Shown: positions 37,012 to 46,745 of the stretch, piece by piece | How positions within the stretch are numbered: position 1 is the first letter of the stretch | How the letters are laid out: the number at the start of each line of letters is the position of its first letter | Assembly: GCF_000300855.1 (NCBI RefSeq) | Contig: NZ_ALJF01000013.1 | Coordinates: forward strand, 372,001-436,000 | Origin: Agrobacterium albertimagni AOL15 | GTDB lineage: Bacteria > Pseudomonadota > Alphaproteobacteria > Rhizobiales > Rhizobiaceae | DNA length: 64,000 nt | Direction: 5' to 3' | Position numbers and translations under genes: made by a program | The notes under the pieces: model-generated | The model's database searches: none | What the model was told of the DNA's origin: nothing | Seen by the model: the letters and a program-made list of their open reading frames with translations, nothing else

Positions 37012-38154
37012 TCAAATCCGTGCGAGTTGCGCCCGATAAAGCGCTTCGATGTCTCTCGCCATCACGGTTGCCGAAAAGCGGGAGCGGAAGCTCTGAGGGC
37101 TCGGCATGCTTCGTCTCGACCAGTCCGGATCGGTCAGTGCCCTGGCCATAACGACACCGAAGAGATCGGCGCGGCCGGCCTCGATGAGGGCCTCGCTGTC
37201 AGGGCCGAGAATCTCGGGGATGCCGCCGACCCGCGAAGCGATGATGGTCTTTTCGGCGGCCAGCGCCTCCAGAACGATATAAGGCATGGCCTCGGCGCGC
37301 GAGGGAACGACGATGATGTCGGAGAGCGCAAAGGCCTCGGCGATGGGCATGGCGGGTCTGAAGCCGATCCGGCGGCTGAGGCCCTTCTGTTCCACCATTT
37401 GGCGATAGCGCTCGAGGTCGGGGCCGTCCCCGACAATGACGCCGCTCAACGGTCGACCGACCAGTCGCTCTGCTTCGGCGAAGGCATTGATAAAGACATC
37501 AGGCCCCTTGAGGTCGCGCAGCATCCCGATATAGGCGAAATCCACGCCCTCGGCTTCGACCGGGATACGCCCGAAGTCTCGTTCGCTGATGCCGTTATAG
37601 ACCCTAGTCGCCTGGCAGTGCGGCTTGCCGATCTTCGTCTCATAGGTCAGGCGCTCGTAGTCGCAGACGAAGGAGATCGATTCCGTCATCCGCTCCAGAA
37701 TCCGTTCTGCCATGAAGACGGCCTGTCCCGACGGCTTTGCGCGCGAGAAATGCAGACTGCCGCCGTGGGGTGAATAGAGGCGGGCGACGCGATACCTTCG
37801 AACCCGCAGCAGTGAGCCGATCATCCGCGCGATCACACCGCCCTTGGCGCCATGACCATGCAGAACATCCGGCTGCAATTCCTTGATGAGTTTATAAGCT
37901 TCGGCGAGTGCCGCCATGTCCTTCAAGCTGACGGAACGTCGGATCGGGAAGCGTGTGACGCCGAGCGAAAGATGCGGCATGATCTGCTCGAAGAGGCGGT
38001 CCTCATGGGCGCCGCCCGTCGAGCTGTCGCAGAGGATGCCGACTTCATGTCCGGCCGCGCTGTGCAGCTCCGCGAGGTCACGGACGTGGCGGAAGATCCC
38101 GCCGATCGGCGACCGAAAGCAATGCACGATGCGCAGGGACTGGGCTTCGGCCAT
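37012..38154 (-). CDS. GT4-family glycosyltransferase
   Basis: The protein has 380 residues. The fold is GT-B: the N-terminal Rossmann part includes PIGGIFRHVRDL, and the C-terminal part shows YIGMLRDLKGPDVFINAFAEA, VGDGPD and VPSRAEAMPYIVLEALAAEK, with the E-x7-E region. The donor and acceptor sugars are unknown. It starts three bases after the stop of the Wza gene, so the two are probably translated together. It is the only obvious glycosyltransferase of the cluster apart from the initiating enzyme. Confidence 0.92.
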   Translation of the reverse strand: MAEAQSLRIVHCFRSPIGGIFRHVRDLAELHSAAGHEVGILCDSSTGGAHEDRLFEQIMPHLSLGVTRFPIRRSVSLKDMAALAEAYKLIKELQPDVLHGHGAKGGVIARMIGSLLRVRRYRVARLYSPHGGSLHFSRAKPSGQAVFMAERILERMTESISFVCDYERLTYETKIGKPHCQATRVYNGISERDFGRIPVEAEGVDFAYIGMLRDLKGPDVFINAFAEAERLVGRPLSGVIVGDGPDLERYRQMVEQKGLSRRIGFRPAMPIAEAFALSDIIVVPSRAEAMPYIVLEALAAEKTIIASRVGGIPEILGPDSEALIEAGRADLFGVVMARALTDPDWSRRSMPSPQSFRSRFSATVMARDIEALYRAQLARI

Positions 38155-38157
38155 CGA

Positions 38158-38751
38158 TTAGAACAGCCGTTCGCGCACGTAGACGGTATCTCCGGCAAGG
38201 ATCGGGTCGGTGATCGGCACGCGACCGGTGATGATCTGACCGTTGATCTTGCGGGTCACGTCGACATCTCGCTGATTGGCCCGGCTGTTGAAGCCGCCGG
38301 AGACAGCGATGGCGTTCAAGATCGTCATGCCCGGCACATAGGCATATTGGCCCGGCTGCCCCACCTGACCCATGACGAAGATGGACCTGTAGCGATCGAC
38401 TTCGATCGAGACGTCAGGGTCCCGCAGGTATCCCTGTTTGAGCTTCTGGGCGATCGCGCCTTCAAGCTGGGTGAGGGTCGCACCGCGGGCGGCAACCTGA
38501 CCGACGAGCGGGAAGGCGATGTAGCCTGCCTGGTCAACGGTATAGGTATTGGTGAGGCTCGATTGTTCGAAGACGGTGACGCGCAGACGGTCGCCGCTGT
38601 CGAGCCGATAGGGCTGGATGGTGGCTTCGTGAAAGACCTTCGGAGCGGGGCTATAGCTCGCGCAGCCCGACACGCCGATCGACAGGACCACGCTTGCGAT
38701 CAGAACCATCGCCTGTTTGCCGACCATCGCCATGCGCTGCTGCGCTCCCAC
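38158..38751 (-). CDS. Wza-like outer-membrane polysaccharide export lipoprotein
   Basis: The protein has 197 residues. The signal peptide ends in SGC with Cys30 as lipid anchor. The body matches the polysaccharide export (Poly_export/SLBB) family: YRLDSGDRLRVTVFEQ near 48-63, DQAGYIAFPLVGQVAARG, then a SLBB segment GQVGQPGQYAYVPGMTILNAIAVSGG. It is short, lacking the long C-terminus of Wza, as is common in rhizobial ExoF-like exporters. It is divergent from the Wzc gene with a 164-base shared regulatory gap. Confidence 0.93.
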   Translation of the reverse strand: MGAQQRMAMVGKQAMVLIASVVLSIGVSGCASYSPAPKVFHEATIQPYRLDSGDRLRVTVFEQSSLTNTYTVDQAGYIAFPLVGQVAARGATLTQLEGAIAQKLKQGYLRDPDVSIEVDRYRSIFVMGQVGQPGQYAYVPGMTILNAIAVSGGFNSRANQRDVDVTRKINGQIITGRVPITDPILAGDTVYVRERLF

Positions 38752-38915
38752 TGAACCACATTCGTTAGTCTGTTATCGAATGATTAGGGTTAATGCCGGG
38801 TAAACGACCGGGGGTAGCTTGGCTCATCCAGCCGCCAAAACTGGGAGCATCACGGTTAACCCTTGAGTTACCATGATCCTTTACTTTCGCGGGCAAGAAG
38901 TTCCGGGAGTCTGTG

Positions 38916-41108
38916 ATGCCGAGTGTGGACCGCGATCAACATGATGTCGATATCGACCTAGCCCAGCTCTTTCGCGCCGTTTGGCAGCGGAAGGAGAGGA
39001 TTTTGGGCGCGACCGCTCTTGTCGGAGTTCTGGCCTTTGTCGGGGCCAATTCGATCTCACCCACCTACAAGAGCGATGCCAAACTTCTGATCGAGCCGCG
39101 CCAGGCGACTTTCTCTGCATCCGGAGCCAACTCCTCGACCGTCGAGCCCATGCCCGACGAACTGAACGTCGCAAGCCAGGTGCAATTGCTGCAGTCCGTC
39201 GATCTGATCAAGCAGGTGGCGCGCGAGCTTAAACTCAACGAGCGCACCGAATTCGATCCGGACTCCAGCCCGTCCGTCATCACCGATTTCCTCGTGCTCT
39301 TCGGCCTGAAGAGCAATCCGCTGGAGCTGCCGCCCGAGGAGCGCGTCATCAACGCCTTCAAGGAAAAGCTCGCCGTCTACCAGGTCGACAAGTCGCGGGT
39401 GATCGGGATCGAGTTCACATCGCAGGATCCGAAGCTCGCGGCAGCTGTCCCGAACACCATGATGGAAGTTTATCGCTCGTTGCAGAGCGGTGCCAAGCTC
39501 GACAGCAATTCCGACGCCGTCCGCTGGCTGGAGACAGAGATCGCCAACCTGCGCGAGAAAGTTCGCGAGGCCGAGCAGAAGGTCGCTGAATATCGCTCCT
39601 CGGCGGGCCTGATGTCGCTCGGCTCCGATCAGAGCTCGTTCAGCAGCAAGCAGCTTTCCGATATCTCGACAGAACTCGCCCGTGTCCGTGGCGAACGGGC
39701 AAATGCGGAAGCGACCGCCGAGAACCTGCGCGCCAGCATTAAAGCTGGAAAGTCGACCGAGACGCTGGATGCGGTTGCCCGTTCGGAATCGATCCAGCGC
39801 CTGAAGGCGACGGAATCACAGCTGCGCGCCCAGATTTCCGATCTCTCCACGCGCCTCCTCGACGGTCATCCGCAGATGAAGGCGCTGCGGGCGCAGCTCG
39901 CCGGTATTCGAGAGCAAGTTCAGGCCGAGTCGCTGAAGGTCGCGGCTGGCCTGGAAAATGAAGCAGCCGTTGCCCGGGAACGCGAGACGCAGTTGCTCGC
40001 CCAGTTGAACACGTTGAAGGCAGACACGGCCCGTGCCGGCGAGGACGAAGTCGGCTTGAAGTCGCTGGAACGTGAGGCGACAGCCCAGCGTCAGCTGCTC
40101 GAAACCTATCTGGCGCGCTACCGCGAGGCGTCCTCACGCCTCGACAAGGATTCGAGCCCTGCCGATGCGCGCGTCATCTCCACCGCGATCGAGCCGCAGC
40201 AGCCGAACTTCCCAAAGGTCCTGCCGATCACGATCGTTGCCACGCTCTCGACCATGATCCTCGCGGCTGTTGCCGTGATGTTGGCTGAACTGTTCAGCGG
40301 GCGGGCATTGCGTCCGACAGGGGCCGTGGTCCCCGCTCTCGCCCGCCGGGAGGAAGAGGCGCTGCCCCGCCAGGAAGCCGCGTCTGATCCGGGCGAGCCT
40401 GAACGCTCGGCCGATACGCCTGCGAGCCTGCTGAACGTTGCCCCGGATGCCGATCTGGTCGAGGAGATGGAGCAGGTGGTCACCGCCGAGATTCCGGTTG
40501 GGGAGATAGCCGAGGAGCATGACGAATTCTCGATCACGTCTGTCGCCAACTTTCTCGTCGAGCAGGAGACGCGGATCGCCTTTGCAATCTCGCCGTCCGG
40601 CGACGATGGCTCGCTCGGCACGGTCGCTCTCGCCCGCGAACTGGCCGATCGCGGCAAGCGCATGGTACTCGTCGATATGACGGGATCGGCCTACCCGACG
40701 CGTCTGATGGCGTCGTGGCGCGACCTTCCGGGGATCACCGATCTGTTGACCGGCGAAGCTGCCTTTGCCGATTGCATCCATCCGGATCGTTCCTCAACGG
40801 CCGATATCGTCCCGCAGGGCAATGCGGATATCCGCCAGGCCATGCGTGGTGCCAACCGTCTTTCGATGATCGTTGACGCGCTTGCCGACGTCTACGATCT
40901 GGTTCTGGTCGAATGCGGCCCTGCCAATGCCGAAAGCGTTGCGCGTCTCAGCCGCAATGGCCGCCACGAGATCATCCTTTCGGCCCCGGATCCCAAGCCA
41001 AACGAACTTGCCGAGATAATGGTCACCTTCGAAGATGTCGGCTACGCCGACCTCGTCCTGCTCTCGGTGAAGACGCCGCCGACCCGTCACGCGAGAGACG
41101 CAGCCTGA
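38916..41108 (+). CDS. Wzc/GumC-like exopolysaccharide co-polymerase with degenerate kinase domain
   Basis: The protein has 730 residues from ATG 38916 (CGGGAG six bases upstream). It has the PCP architecture: one membrane helix near 33-50, a long periplasmic coiled-coil region (about 150-420), a second helix near 434-458, and a cytoplasmic domain. The last part resembles a BY-kinase, with VLVDMTG near 584 as the Walker A' segment, but the P-loop position reads SPSGDDGSLGT (about 560) and lacks the Gly-Lys-Ser/Thr. There is no Tyr-rich tail. ATP-dependent tyrosine kinase activity is therefore unlikely; chain-length control remains plausible. Confidence 0.92.
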   Translation: MPSVDRDQHDVDIDLAQLFRAVWQRKERILGATALVGVLAFVGANSISPTYKSDAKLLIEPRQATFSASGANSSTVEPMPDELNVASQVQLLQSVDLIKQVARELKLNERTEFDPDSSPSVITDFLVLFGLKSNPLELPPEERVINAFKEKLAVYQVDKSRVIGIEFTSQDPKLAAAVPNTMMEVYRSLQSGAKLDSNSDAVRWLETEIANLREKVREAEQKVAEYRSSAGLMSLGSDQSSFSSKQLSDISTELARVRGERANAEATAENLRASIKAGKSTETLDAVARSESIQRLKATESQLRAQISDLSTRLLDGHPQMKALRAQLAGIREQVQAESLKVAAGLENEAAVARERETQLLAQLNTLKADTARAGEDEVGLKSLEREATAQRQLLETYLARYREASSRLDKDSSPADARVISTAIEPQQPNFPKVLPITIVATLSTMILAAVAVMLAELFSGRALRPTGAVVPALARREEEALPRQEAASDPGEPERSADTPASLLNVAPDADLVEEMEQVVTAEIPVGEIAEEHDEFSITSVANFLVEQETRIAFAISPSGDDGSLGTVALARELADRGKRMVLVDMTGSAYPTRLMASWRDLPGITDLLTGEAAFADCIHPDRSSTADIVPQGNADIRQAMRGANRLSMIVDALADVYDLVLVECGPANAESVARLSRNGRHEIILSAPDPKPNELAEIMVTFEDVGYADLVLLSVKTPPTRHARDAA

Positions 41109-41135
41109 TATCGACAGTTTCCGGATGGGGAACGA

Positions 41136-42398
41136 TCAGTCTTCCGACTTCGCCGCCGGGGAAGCCGTGCTCTGCGCCCTGAGCCTCTGGATCAGCGTGT
41201 AGAGATGTGGATTGCCCTTGATGAAGGACTTCGTCCGGGTCAGGCTGCGATGGGTCATGGCCGCGAGGCGACCGGCGGGGCGCAGAGGCAGCAAGACGTC
41301 GTGATGCACCGTCTCCACTGAGCACCAGCGGCGCTTGTAGTCCTGGTCGCCGATGCCGAAGTCGAACAGGGTGGCACCGTTCAAGGCGCTGCGCTCGATC
41401 ACCAGCCAGAACAGGAGTTCGCCAGGACTTGCCTCCGCCATGAGACTGTCGTCGATCGAGCCGAACTGGCAGATGACGTGGTCGCCCTTGCGGGAAAGGC
41501 CAGTGATGGCGGCGATCTTGCCGTCATGCTCGCCCTTCAGGCTGATCGCATGCAGTTCGAGGGGCACGTCGCTTCCGCCGCGATCGAATTCGAGAAGCAT
41601 GCGAAAGAAGGCCTGTGTCTCCGCGGGCTGGAAGACATTCGGCAACCCGCCTGCGGCGAAGCGGGCGGCTTTCTGCTGGAAGAAGCGCTCGAGCAGGGCT
41701 TGCTGATCGGCAAGCCTGGCCGGGCGGATATGGTCGAAGCCGCCCGCCGCTTCCAGCTTGCGGACCTGTGCGCGATATTTCTTTCGCCGGCTCTTGGCAT
41801 TCAGCGGCGCAATCGTTTCTTCCATGGTCGCACGCAGCGGCAGCTGGAAGGATGCGTTCTGATTGCGGATATGCGACAGAACAGAGAGGGGATGCCGTTC
41901 GCCGCGCCAGTCGAAGGGGATGTTCGTCAGACTGAGCAGGTCGGCATGATCGCGCAGTGCTTCGACCAGCACTGTTTCCAGGGTGGGGCCGGGAAGGGCC
42001 TGTGCGGCCGTCCGGAATGCGGCGCTGAACAAGCCACTGTTGAAGTTGGTGAAGGCGGATCCGATGAAGCGGGCATTGCGCACGAGGTAGTGCCGTTCGA
42101 TTTCGAGCGGCAAGAGAAAGGCGATCTCGTCGTTCAGGCGTCCTTCGACGATGGCAAGCGGATGACCATGGGTCTCGACCCAGGCGCGGCACCAGTCATA
42201 GCCTTGATGAAGAGAGTTCCACGGATCGGACTCGAGCTGCCGCCAGGCCCGTTCGACGGGCGCCATGCGCGGGTGAACCCTCAGCGAGAGCCGCCCGACC
42301 GGGGTGTCGACAGCTGCGCGATCGTGTTCGGCGGCGACGCCGCCATCTGGCAGATCTTCGGCAAATGCCATTGCATCATGGCGTATCTGGGCCCGCAT
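41136..42398 (-). CDS. CelD/BcsL-type GNAT acyltransferase
   Basis: The protein has 420 residues from ATG 42398. It matches the CelD family of GNAT-like proteins found in polysaccharide loci: the N-terminal region WNSLHQGYDWCRAWVETHG, the middle LNAKSRRKKYRAQVRKLEAAGG, then a GNAT-like fold with ELLFWLVIERS and FDFGIGDQDYKRRW. It probably acylates a sugar or precursor of the nearby polysaccharide. It is convergent with the Wzc gene, ending 28 bases from its stop. Confidence 0.85.
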   Translation of the reverse strand: MRAQIRHDAMAFAEDLPDGGVAAEHDRAAVDTPVGRLSLRVHPRMAPVERAWRQLESDPWNSLHQGYDWCRAWVETHGHPLAIVEGRLNDEIAFLLPLEIERHYLVRNARFIGSAFTNFNSGLFSAAFRTAAQALPGPTLETVLVEALRDHADLLSLTNIPFDWRGERHPLSVLSHIRNQNASFQLPLRATMEETIAPLNAKSRRKKYRAQVRKLEAAGGFDHIRPARLADQQALLERFFQQKAARFAAGGLPNVFQPAETQAFFRMLLEFDRGGSDVPLELHAISLKGEHDGKIAAITGLSRKGDHVICQFGSIDDSLMAEASPGELLFWLVIERSALNGATLFDFGIGDQDYKRRWCSVETVHHDVLLPLRPAGRLAAMTHRSLTRTKSFIKGNPHLYTLIQRLRAQSTASPAAKSED

Positions 42399-42514
42399 GT
42401 ACCCTATCCCGTCCCGTTTCACTGACGCGCCGGAGCTTAAGGCGGACACTGCGAACAAACGGTTATCGGCTTCGGATATGGATCGCCCGACACCGTGCGA
42501 GGGTAAAGGCGGAG

Positions 42515-42742
42515 TTAATCCGCGTCCTTCTTCTTGAAGGGGCCAGCCATCCACTTGATCACCAGCATGGCGGGGATGACCCAGAGCAGTCCGGTCAACA
42601 GGAAGTAAAGCAGATGGGCCCACCACGGAGCCGTGGCGAGCGTCGCTGTTGCGATCGTCGTGGCAAGCAGCGCATAGATCGACACGATCAGGATGATCAG
42701 GATCGTACCGACAAAGGATCTCAGTTTCGGGCGCCGTGTCAT
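42515..42742 (-). CDS. DUF2842 membrane protein
   Basis: The protein has 75 residues and two helices (about 11-35 and 42-63) with a positively charged C-terminus GPFKKKDAD. Size and pattern match DUF2842, a small alphaproteobacterial inner-membrane family often beside cytochrome oxidase assembly genes. It is divergent from ctaA. The function is unknown. Confidence 0.82.
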   Translation of the reverse strand: MTRRPKLRSFVGTILIILIVSIYALLATTIATATLATAPWWAHLLYFLLTGLLWVIPAMLVIKWMAGPFKKKDAD

Positions 42743-42858
42743 GCCTTCTTCCTATTCGAAGTCGCCGTCTTCAGCGACGCGACCGCTTGCCGCAAACCGG
42801 CGGGCTTGTTTTGCACGCCTGACTGATGCAAATCAACGGGCGAAAAGAGGATTGACGA

Positions 42859-43962
42859 ATGACAGCTGTACTGACCGGAACCGAGTTGCAGGTGCGCAAG
42901 GATATCGCCCGAGTGGACGCCGATCGTAAGACGATCCGCATCTGGCTTGGCGTGGTGATCTTCACGCTCTTCTGTCTCGTGCTGGTGGGCGGCGCCACGC
43001 GCCTTACCGACTCAGGGCTTTCGATCACGCAGTGGAAGCCGATCCATGGTGTCATTCCGCCTCTCTCCACCCAGGAATGGGAAGAGGAGCTCGAACTCTA
43101 TCGCCAGATCCCGCAATATCAGCAGATCAACAAGGGCATGAGCCTCGACGAGTTCAAGTTCATCTTCTGGTGGGAATGGGCGCATCGCTTGCTGGCCCGC
43201 ATGATCGGCGTGATCTTTGCCCTGCCGCTCGCCTATTTCTGGATCCGCGGCAAGGTCGAGCCCAGCCTTCGCGCGCCGCTTGTCGGTCTCCTGGCGCTTG
43301 GCGGTCTCCAGGGCTTCATTGGCTGGTGGATGGTTTCCTCGGGCCTGAGCGAGCGGACTGACGTCAGCCAGTATCGTCTGGCCGTGCATCTGATGATGGC
43401 CTGTTTCATCTTCGCCAGCTGCGTCTGGATCTATCGCAGCCTCTGCCCACACACGGACGATGCGGCGCCGACTGAGAGGAGCCGTCTCTTCGCGGGCGTT
43501 CTGCTGATCATGACCTTCGTCCAGATCTATCTCGGCGCGCTCGTCGCGGGTCTCGATGCCGGTTTCACCTACAACACCTGGCCACTGATGGACGGTGCCT
43601 GGGTGCCCGACGGGCTCTTCCTTCAGGCGCCGGCCTGGATCAACATTTTCGAGAACCCGAAGACGGTGCAGTATATTCACCGCATCGGCGCCTATGTGCT
43701 CTGGGCTGCCGCGCTGCTGCACATGATCCAGTGCCTTCGCGGGGACGCAGCGACCACCCATGCCCGCCGCAGCGTGGTGCTGTTCGTCCTCATCAGCCTC
43801 CAGGCGGTGATCGGCATCGTCACGCTCGTGACGCAGGTTCCACTGCATGCCGGCGTCGCGCACCAGGGCATGGCGCTGGTGGTGCTCGCCTTTGCGGTCG
43901 CCCATCTGCGCGCCTTCTATGGCGAACGCCCGAAGCCGGTGCTGGTCGAAATCCGCGACTGA
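42859..43962 (+). CDS. ctaA: Heme A synthase (COX15/CtaA)
   Basis: It oxidises heme O to heme A for aa3-type oxidases in the inner membrane. It has 367 residues with eight helices. The four conserved heme-ligand regions are visible: [36 protein letters not shown] and [14 protein letters not shown]. It belongs to the alphaproteobacterial/mitochondrial type without the Cys pair of Bacillus. AAAGAGG precedes the start. Confidence 0.96.
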   Translation: MTAVLTGTELQVRKDIARVDADRKTIRIWLGVVIFTLFCLVLVGGATRLTDSGLSITQWKPIHGVIPPLSTQEWEEELELYRQIPQYQQINKGMSLDEFKFIFWWEWAHRLLARMIGVIFALPLAYFWIRGKVEPSLRAPLVGLLALGGLQGFIGWWMVSSGLSERTDVSQYRLAVHLMMACFIFASCVWIYRSLCPHTDDAAPTERSRLFAGVLLIMTFVQIYLGALVAGLDAGFTYNTWPLMDGAWVPDGLFLQAPAWINIFENPKTVQYIHRIGAYVLWAAALLHMIQCLRGDAATTHARRSVVLFVLISLQAVIGIVTLVTQVPLHAGVAHQGMALVVLAFAVAHLRAFYGERPKPVLVEIRD

Positions 43963-43968
43963 GCCGGA

Positions 43969-44811
43969 CTAGCCGAAGCGATAGGCGGAGTAGGGTTTTC
44001 CGAGGAATTCTCCCCGGAAGACCTGCCGTCCAGCATCGGAGCCTGCCGCACCCGATGCCACGAAGAGCGGCACAAGGTGGTCGTGGTCTGGCACATGGCA
44101 GGCCAGCGCATCCGGATTCTGGTCCCAGGTCGAAAGCACCTTCGCCCGCGTCTCGCTGTCCGGATCGGCGACCGCCTCGCTCAGCCAATCGTCGAAGCGG
44201 ATCGCCTGCTGCACATGGTTCGGTTCGGCCTGCCGGAACATCCGCATATTGTGATAGCTCATGCCGGATGCGATGATCAGCACATCCTCGTCACGCAGCG
44301 GCGCAAGCGCCTTGCCGATCGCCACATGGCTGTCGACATCGAGCGTGTTCTTGAGCGAGATCATGGTGATCGGCACGTCCGCATCCGGATAGACCAGCAT
44401 GAAGGGAATGAAGACGCCGTGGTCGAAGCCGCGTGTGTCATCCTGTGCGCTTTCGATACCCGCATCCGCAAGCAATGCTCTGGCGCGGGCCGCAAGCTCG
44501 GGCGAACCGGGAGCAGGGTAGGAGAGCTCATAGGTATGCGGCGGAAAATTGTAATAGTCGAAGAGCATGCCAGGCTTTAGAGCCGTGCTCACCGTCGGCA
44601 CCGGTTCCTTCTCCCAATGGCCGGAGACGACGAGCACGGCTTTCGGCCGCCGCCCGATTTCCGCATCGAGGCCCTGCAGAAAGGCGCGCAGATCGTCCCA
44701 CGGCGCCTTGCCCTCCGCATCCCCCGGGAATTCCATGAATGGCCAGGGCCCACCGCCATGGGGGATGAAATAGACGGGAAAACGATAACCGTGTGTTGCT
44801 TCGTTGTTCAT
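43969..44811 (-). CDS. Class III extradiol (LigB/DODA-type) dioxygenase
   Basis: The protein has 280 residues from ATG 44811, with GAGG five bases upstream. The metal-binding residues of the family are seen in PHGGGPWPF (His near 17), VSGHWEKEP and FDHGVFIPFMLVYPDADVP. YgiD and plant DOPA dioxygenase are relatives; the true substrate is unknown. It is on the same strand as the kinase gene at 44871, 59 bases away, and convergent with ctaA. Confidence 0.88.
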   Translation of the reverse strand: MNNEATHGYRFPVYFIPHGGGPWPFMEFPGDAEGKAPWDDLRAFLQGLDAEIGRRPKAVLVVSGHWEKEPVPTVSTALKPGMLFDYYNFPPHTYELSYPAPGSPELAARARALLADAGIESAQDDTRGFDHGVFIPFMLVYPDADVPITMISLKNTLDVDSHVAIGKALAPLRDEDVLIIASGMSYHNMRMFRQAEPNHVQQAIRFDDWLSEAVADPDSETRAKVLSTWDQNPDALACHVPDHDHLVPLFVASGAAGSDAGRQVFRGEFLGKPYSAYRFG

Positions 44812-44870
44812 GGCGACCTCGCTGGATTGCCCCGTCTTATCAAAGCGGGCCAAGGCTGGCGATCCGTCAG

Positions 44871-45740
44871 TCAGTCGACAAATTGTTCGACAAGCAGCGA
44901 TTTTGCAATCCGGGCGAAGGCCAGGCGCTCCGTCAGTCTGGTATCGCCTGGCAGCGCATATCCGTCTTCCAGCATCCAGGCGGCAGAGAGCATGGCATGA
45001 ATAGCCCCATAGCTCAGGACCTTCTGAGGCCTGCAGCCGAAATGGGAGGAGAAGGTCTCCGCAAGACGTATTATCCGTGCCGGATCCAGGATGAGCGTCT
45101 TGTAGCCCAGGGGATTTCCGAAGAGATTGGCGACGTCATAGACGGGGTCGCCATAAAGCCCTTGCGGATCGATCGCCCGCCACTCCCCGGACGCATCCTG
45201 GACGATGTTCTCGTGATGAAAGTCACCATGCAGCGGTCTTTGGTCTTGTTGCGCGCTGAGCAACCCGCGTGCGGTATCCGCGGCCCAGCCGGGGAGCCCC
45301 TCGAGATCTGAAGACCTTGCCGTTTCAGCAAGACAAAACAGGGAGCTGAAATGTCGCTCAAGAGGCACGAGCGCCGCAGGAGCCGTTCTGTCGCTTGGAG
45401 CATGCAGCTTATTGAGGACACGAAGCGCGATATCCGTTGCTTCGGTGTCGCCACGTAGATCCAGATGCTGCCGCAGTGTCTGCGTGCCGCCGTCTTCCAG
45501 CAGGCATGAGACGCCGATACGGTCGATGAGACGCACCGCACCCAGACCCTGCCGCCACTCGAGAAAGTCCAGGCCCGGCAGTTCGCCGAGCCCGGCCGGC
45601 TTGAGGCTCTTCACGATGTTCGTCGAGCAAAGACGGCGAACCCGGAAAACCAGACTCGACGGCGTGTCAGCGATCAGTTCCGCCGAATCGATGCTCCAGG
45701 CTTCAATCGTCGCTGCGGGGAGCGCAAACGCTGCGGACAA
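44871..45740 (-). CDS. APH(6)/hydroxyurea-phosphotransferase-like kinase
   Basis: The protein has 289 residues. The eukaryotic-like kinase fold is clear: VFRVRR followed by K44, the catalytic loop HGDFHHENIV (171-180, Asp173), and the metal motif IDPQGLYGDPVYDVAN (190-205, Asp191). It matches the StrB/hydroxyurea phosphotransferase family. On a chromosome next to argC it is more likely a housekeeping or intrinsic small-molecule kinase than acquired drug resistance. It starts four bases after the argC stop, so the two are co-transcribed. Confidence 0.9.
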   Translation of the reverse strand: MSAAFALPAATIEAWSIDSAELIADTPSSLVFRVRRLCSTNIVKSLKPAGLGELPGLDFLEWRQGLGAVRLIDRIGVSCLLEDGGTQTLRQHLDLRGDTEATDIALRVLNKLHAPSDRTAPAALVPLERHFSSLFCLAETARSSDLEGLPGWAADTARGLLSAQQDQRPLHGDFHHENIVQDASGEWRAIDPQGLYGDPVYDVANLFGNPLGYKTLILDPARIIRLAETFSSHFGCRPQKVLSYGAIHAMLSAAWMLEDGYALPGDTRLTERLAFARIAKSLLVEQFVD

Positions 45741-45744
45741 TGGC

Positions 45745-46677
45745 TTACGCCGACAGCATCAGGTCCATGTTCTGCACGGCAGCCCCCGAGGCGCCCTTGC
45801 CGAGATTGTCGAGCAGCGCCACCAGATTGACATGCGCACCACCGGGCGTGCCGAAGACGAAGAGCTTCATCGTGTCTTTTCCGACCAGTTCTTCTGCATC
45901 GACGCGCGGCAGTTTGGCACTGTCCGTCAGCGGAACCACACTGACGATATCCTGGCCCGCATAGTGGGCGACGAGTGCCGCATGGATGCTCTCGACCGTC
46001 GTGCCCTCAGCGAGATTGTCGAGGAAGAGCGGCACCTGGACGCTCATGCCCTGGGGGAAGCGTCCGACCGAAGGCGCAAAGAGCGGCGCGCGGTCGAGAA
46101 GGCCATGCGTCTGCATCTCCGGCACATGCTTGTGCTTCAGAGTGAGCCCATAGAGGAAGTTGTTTGCCGCGAGATGCTCGGGATGACCAACATCCTCCAT
46201 CTGCGCGATCATCTGCTTGCCGCCGCCGGTATAGCCCGAGACGGCATTGACCGAGACCGGATAGCCGTCCGGCAGGATGCCGGCAGCGCGCAGCGGACGG
46301 ATGAGCCCGATCGCACCGGTCGGATAGCAGCCCGGATTCGAGACGTAGCGCGCAGCCTGGATCTTTGCCTTCTGCGCCTTGTCCATTTCGGCAAAGCCAT
46401 AGGCCCAGTCCGGATGCACACGAAACGCCGTGGAGGCATCGAGCAAGCGGACATTGTTGTTCGCTGCTGTCATCTCATAGGCCTGCTTCGACGCATCGTC
46501 GGGTAGGCAGAGGATGGCGATGTCGGCGCTGTTGAGCATGTCCTCGCGCATCTTCTCGTTCCGCCGCTCGGCTTCCGGGATCGACAAGAGCTCCAGATCG
46601 CGGCGGTCGGCCAGGCGCGTGCGGATCTGCAGACCCGTTGTGCCATGTTCGCCGTCGATGAAGATCTTCGCTGCCAT
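45745..46677 (-). CDS. argC: N-acetyl-gamma-glutamyl-phosphate reductase (short type)
   Basis: It reduces N-acetylglutamyl-phosphate to the semialdehyde in arginine synthesis. It has 310 residues, the shorter ArgC type. [14 protein letters not shown] at the start is the NADPH loop, and the catalytic cysteine is C117 in SNPGCYPTG. It lies 68 bases downstream of speB and directly upstream of the kinase gene on the same strand. Confidence 0.95.
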   Translation of the reverse strand: MAAKIFIDGEHGTTGLQIRTRLADRRDLELLSIPEAERRNEKMREDMLNSADIAILCLPDDASKQAYEMTAANNNVRLLDASTAFRVHPDWAYGFAEMDKAQKAKIQAARYVSNPGCYPTGAIGLIRPLRAAGILPDGYPVSVNAVSGYTGGGKQMIAQMEDVGHPEHLAANNFLYGLTLKHKHVPEMQTHGLLDRAPLFAPSVGRFPQGMSVQVPLFLDNLAEGTTVESIHAALVAHYAGQDIVSVVPLTDSAKLPRVDAEELVGKDTMKLFVFGTPGGAHVNLVALLDNLGKGASGAAVQNMDLMLSA

Positions 46678-46745
46678 TTGTCTAGTCCTGTCAGAGGTTT
46701 GGATGAAAATGCGGAATCTGATTGTGAGTGTGTTGAATCAATGTG

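Noticed and set aside
44871-45740. Acquired aminoglycoside-resistance gene
   Set aside because: The kinase is APH(6)-like but sits four bases after argC with matching composition and no mobile element, so it is probably intrinsic.
45412-46506. Plus-strand frame across the kinase gene and argC
   Set aside because: It spans the junction of two established minus-strand genes, and its translation is composition-driven.
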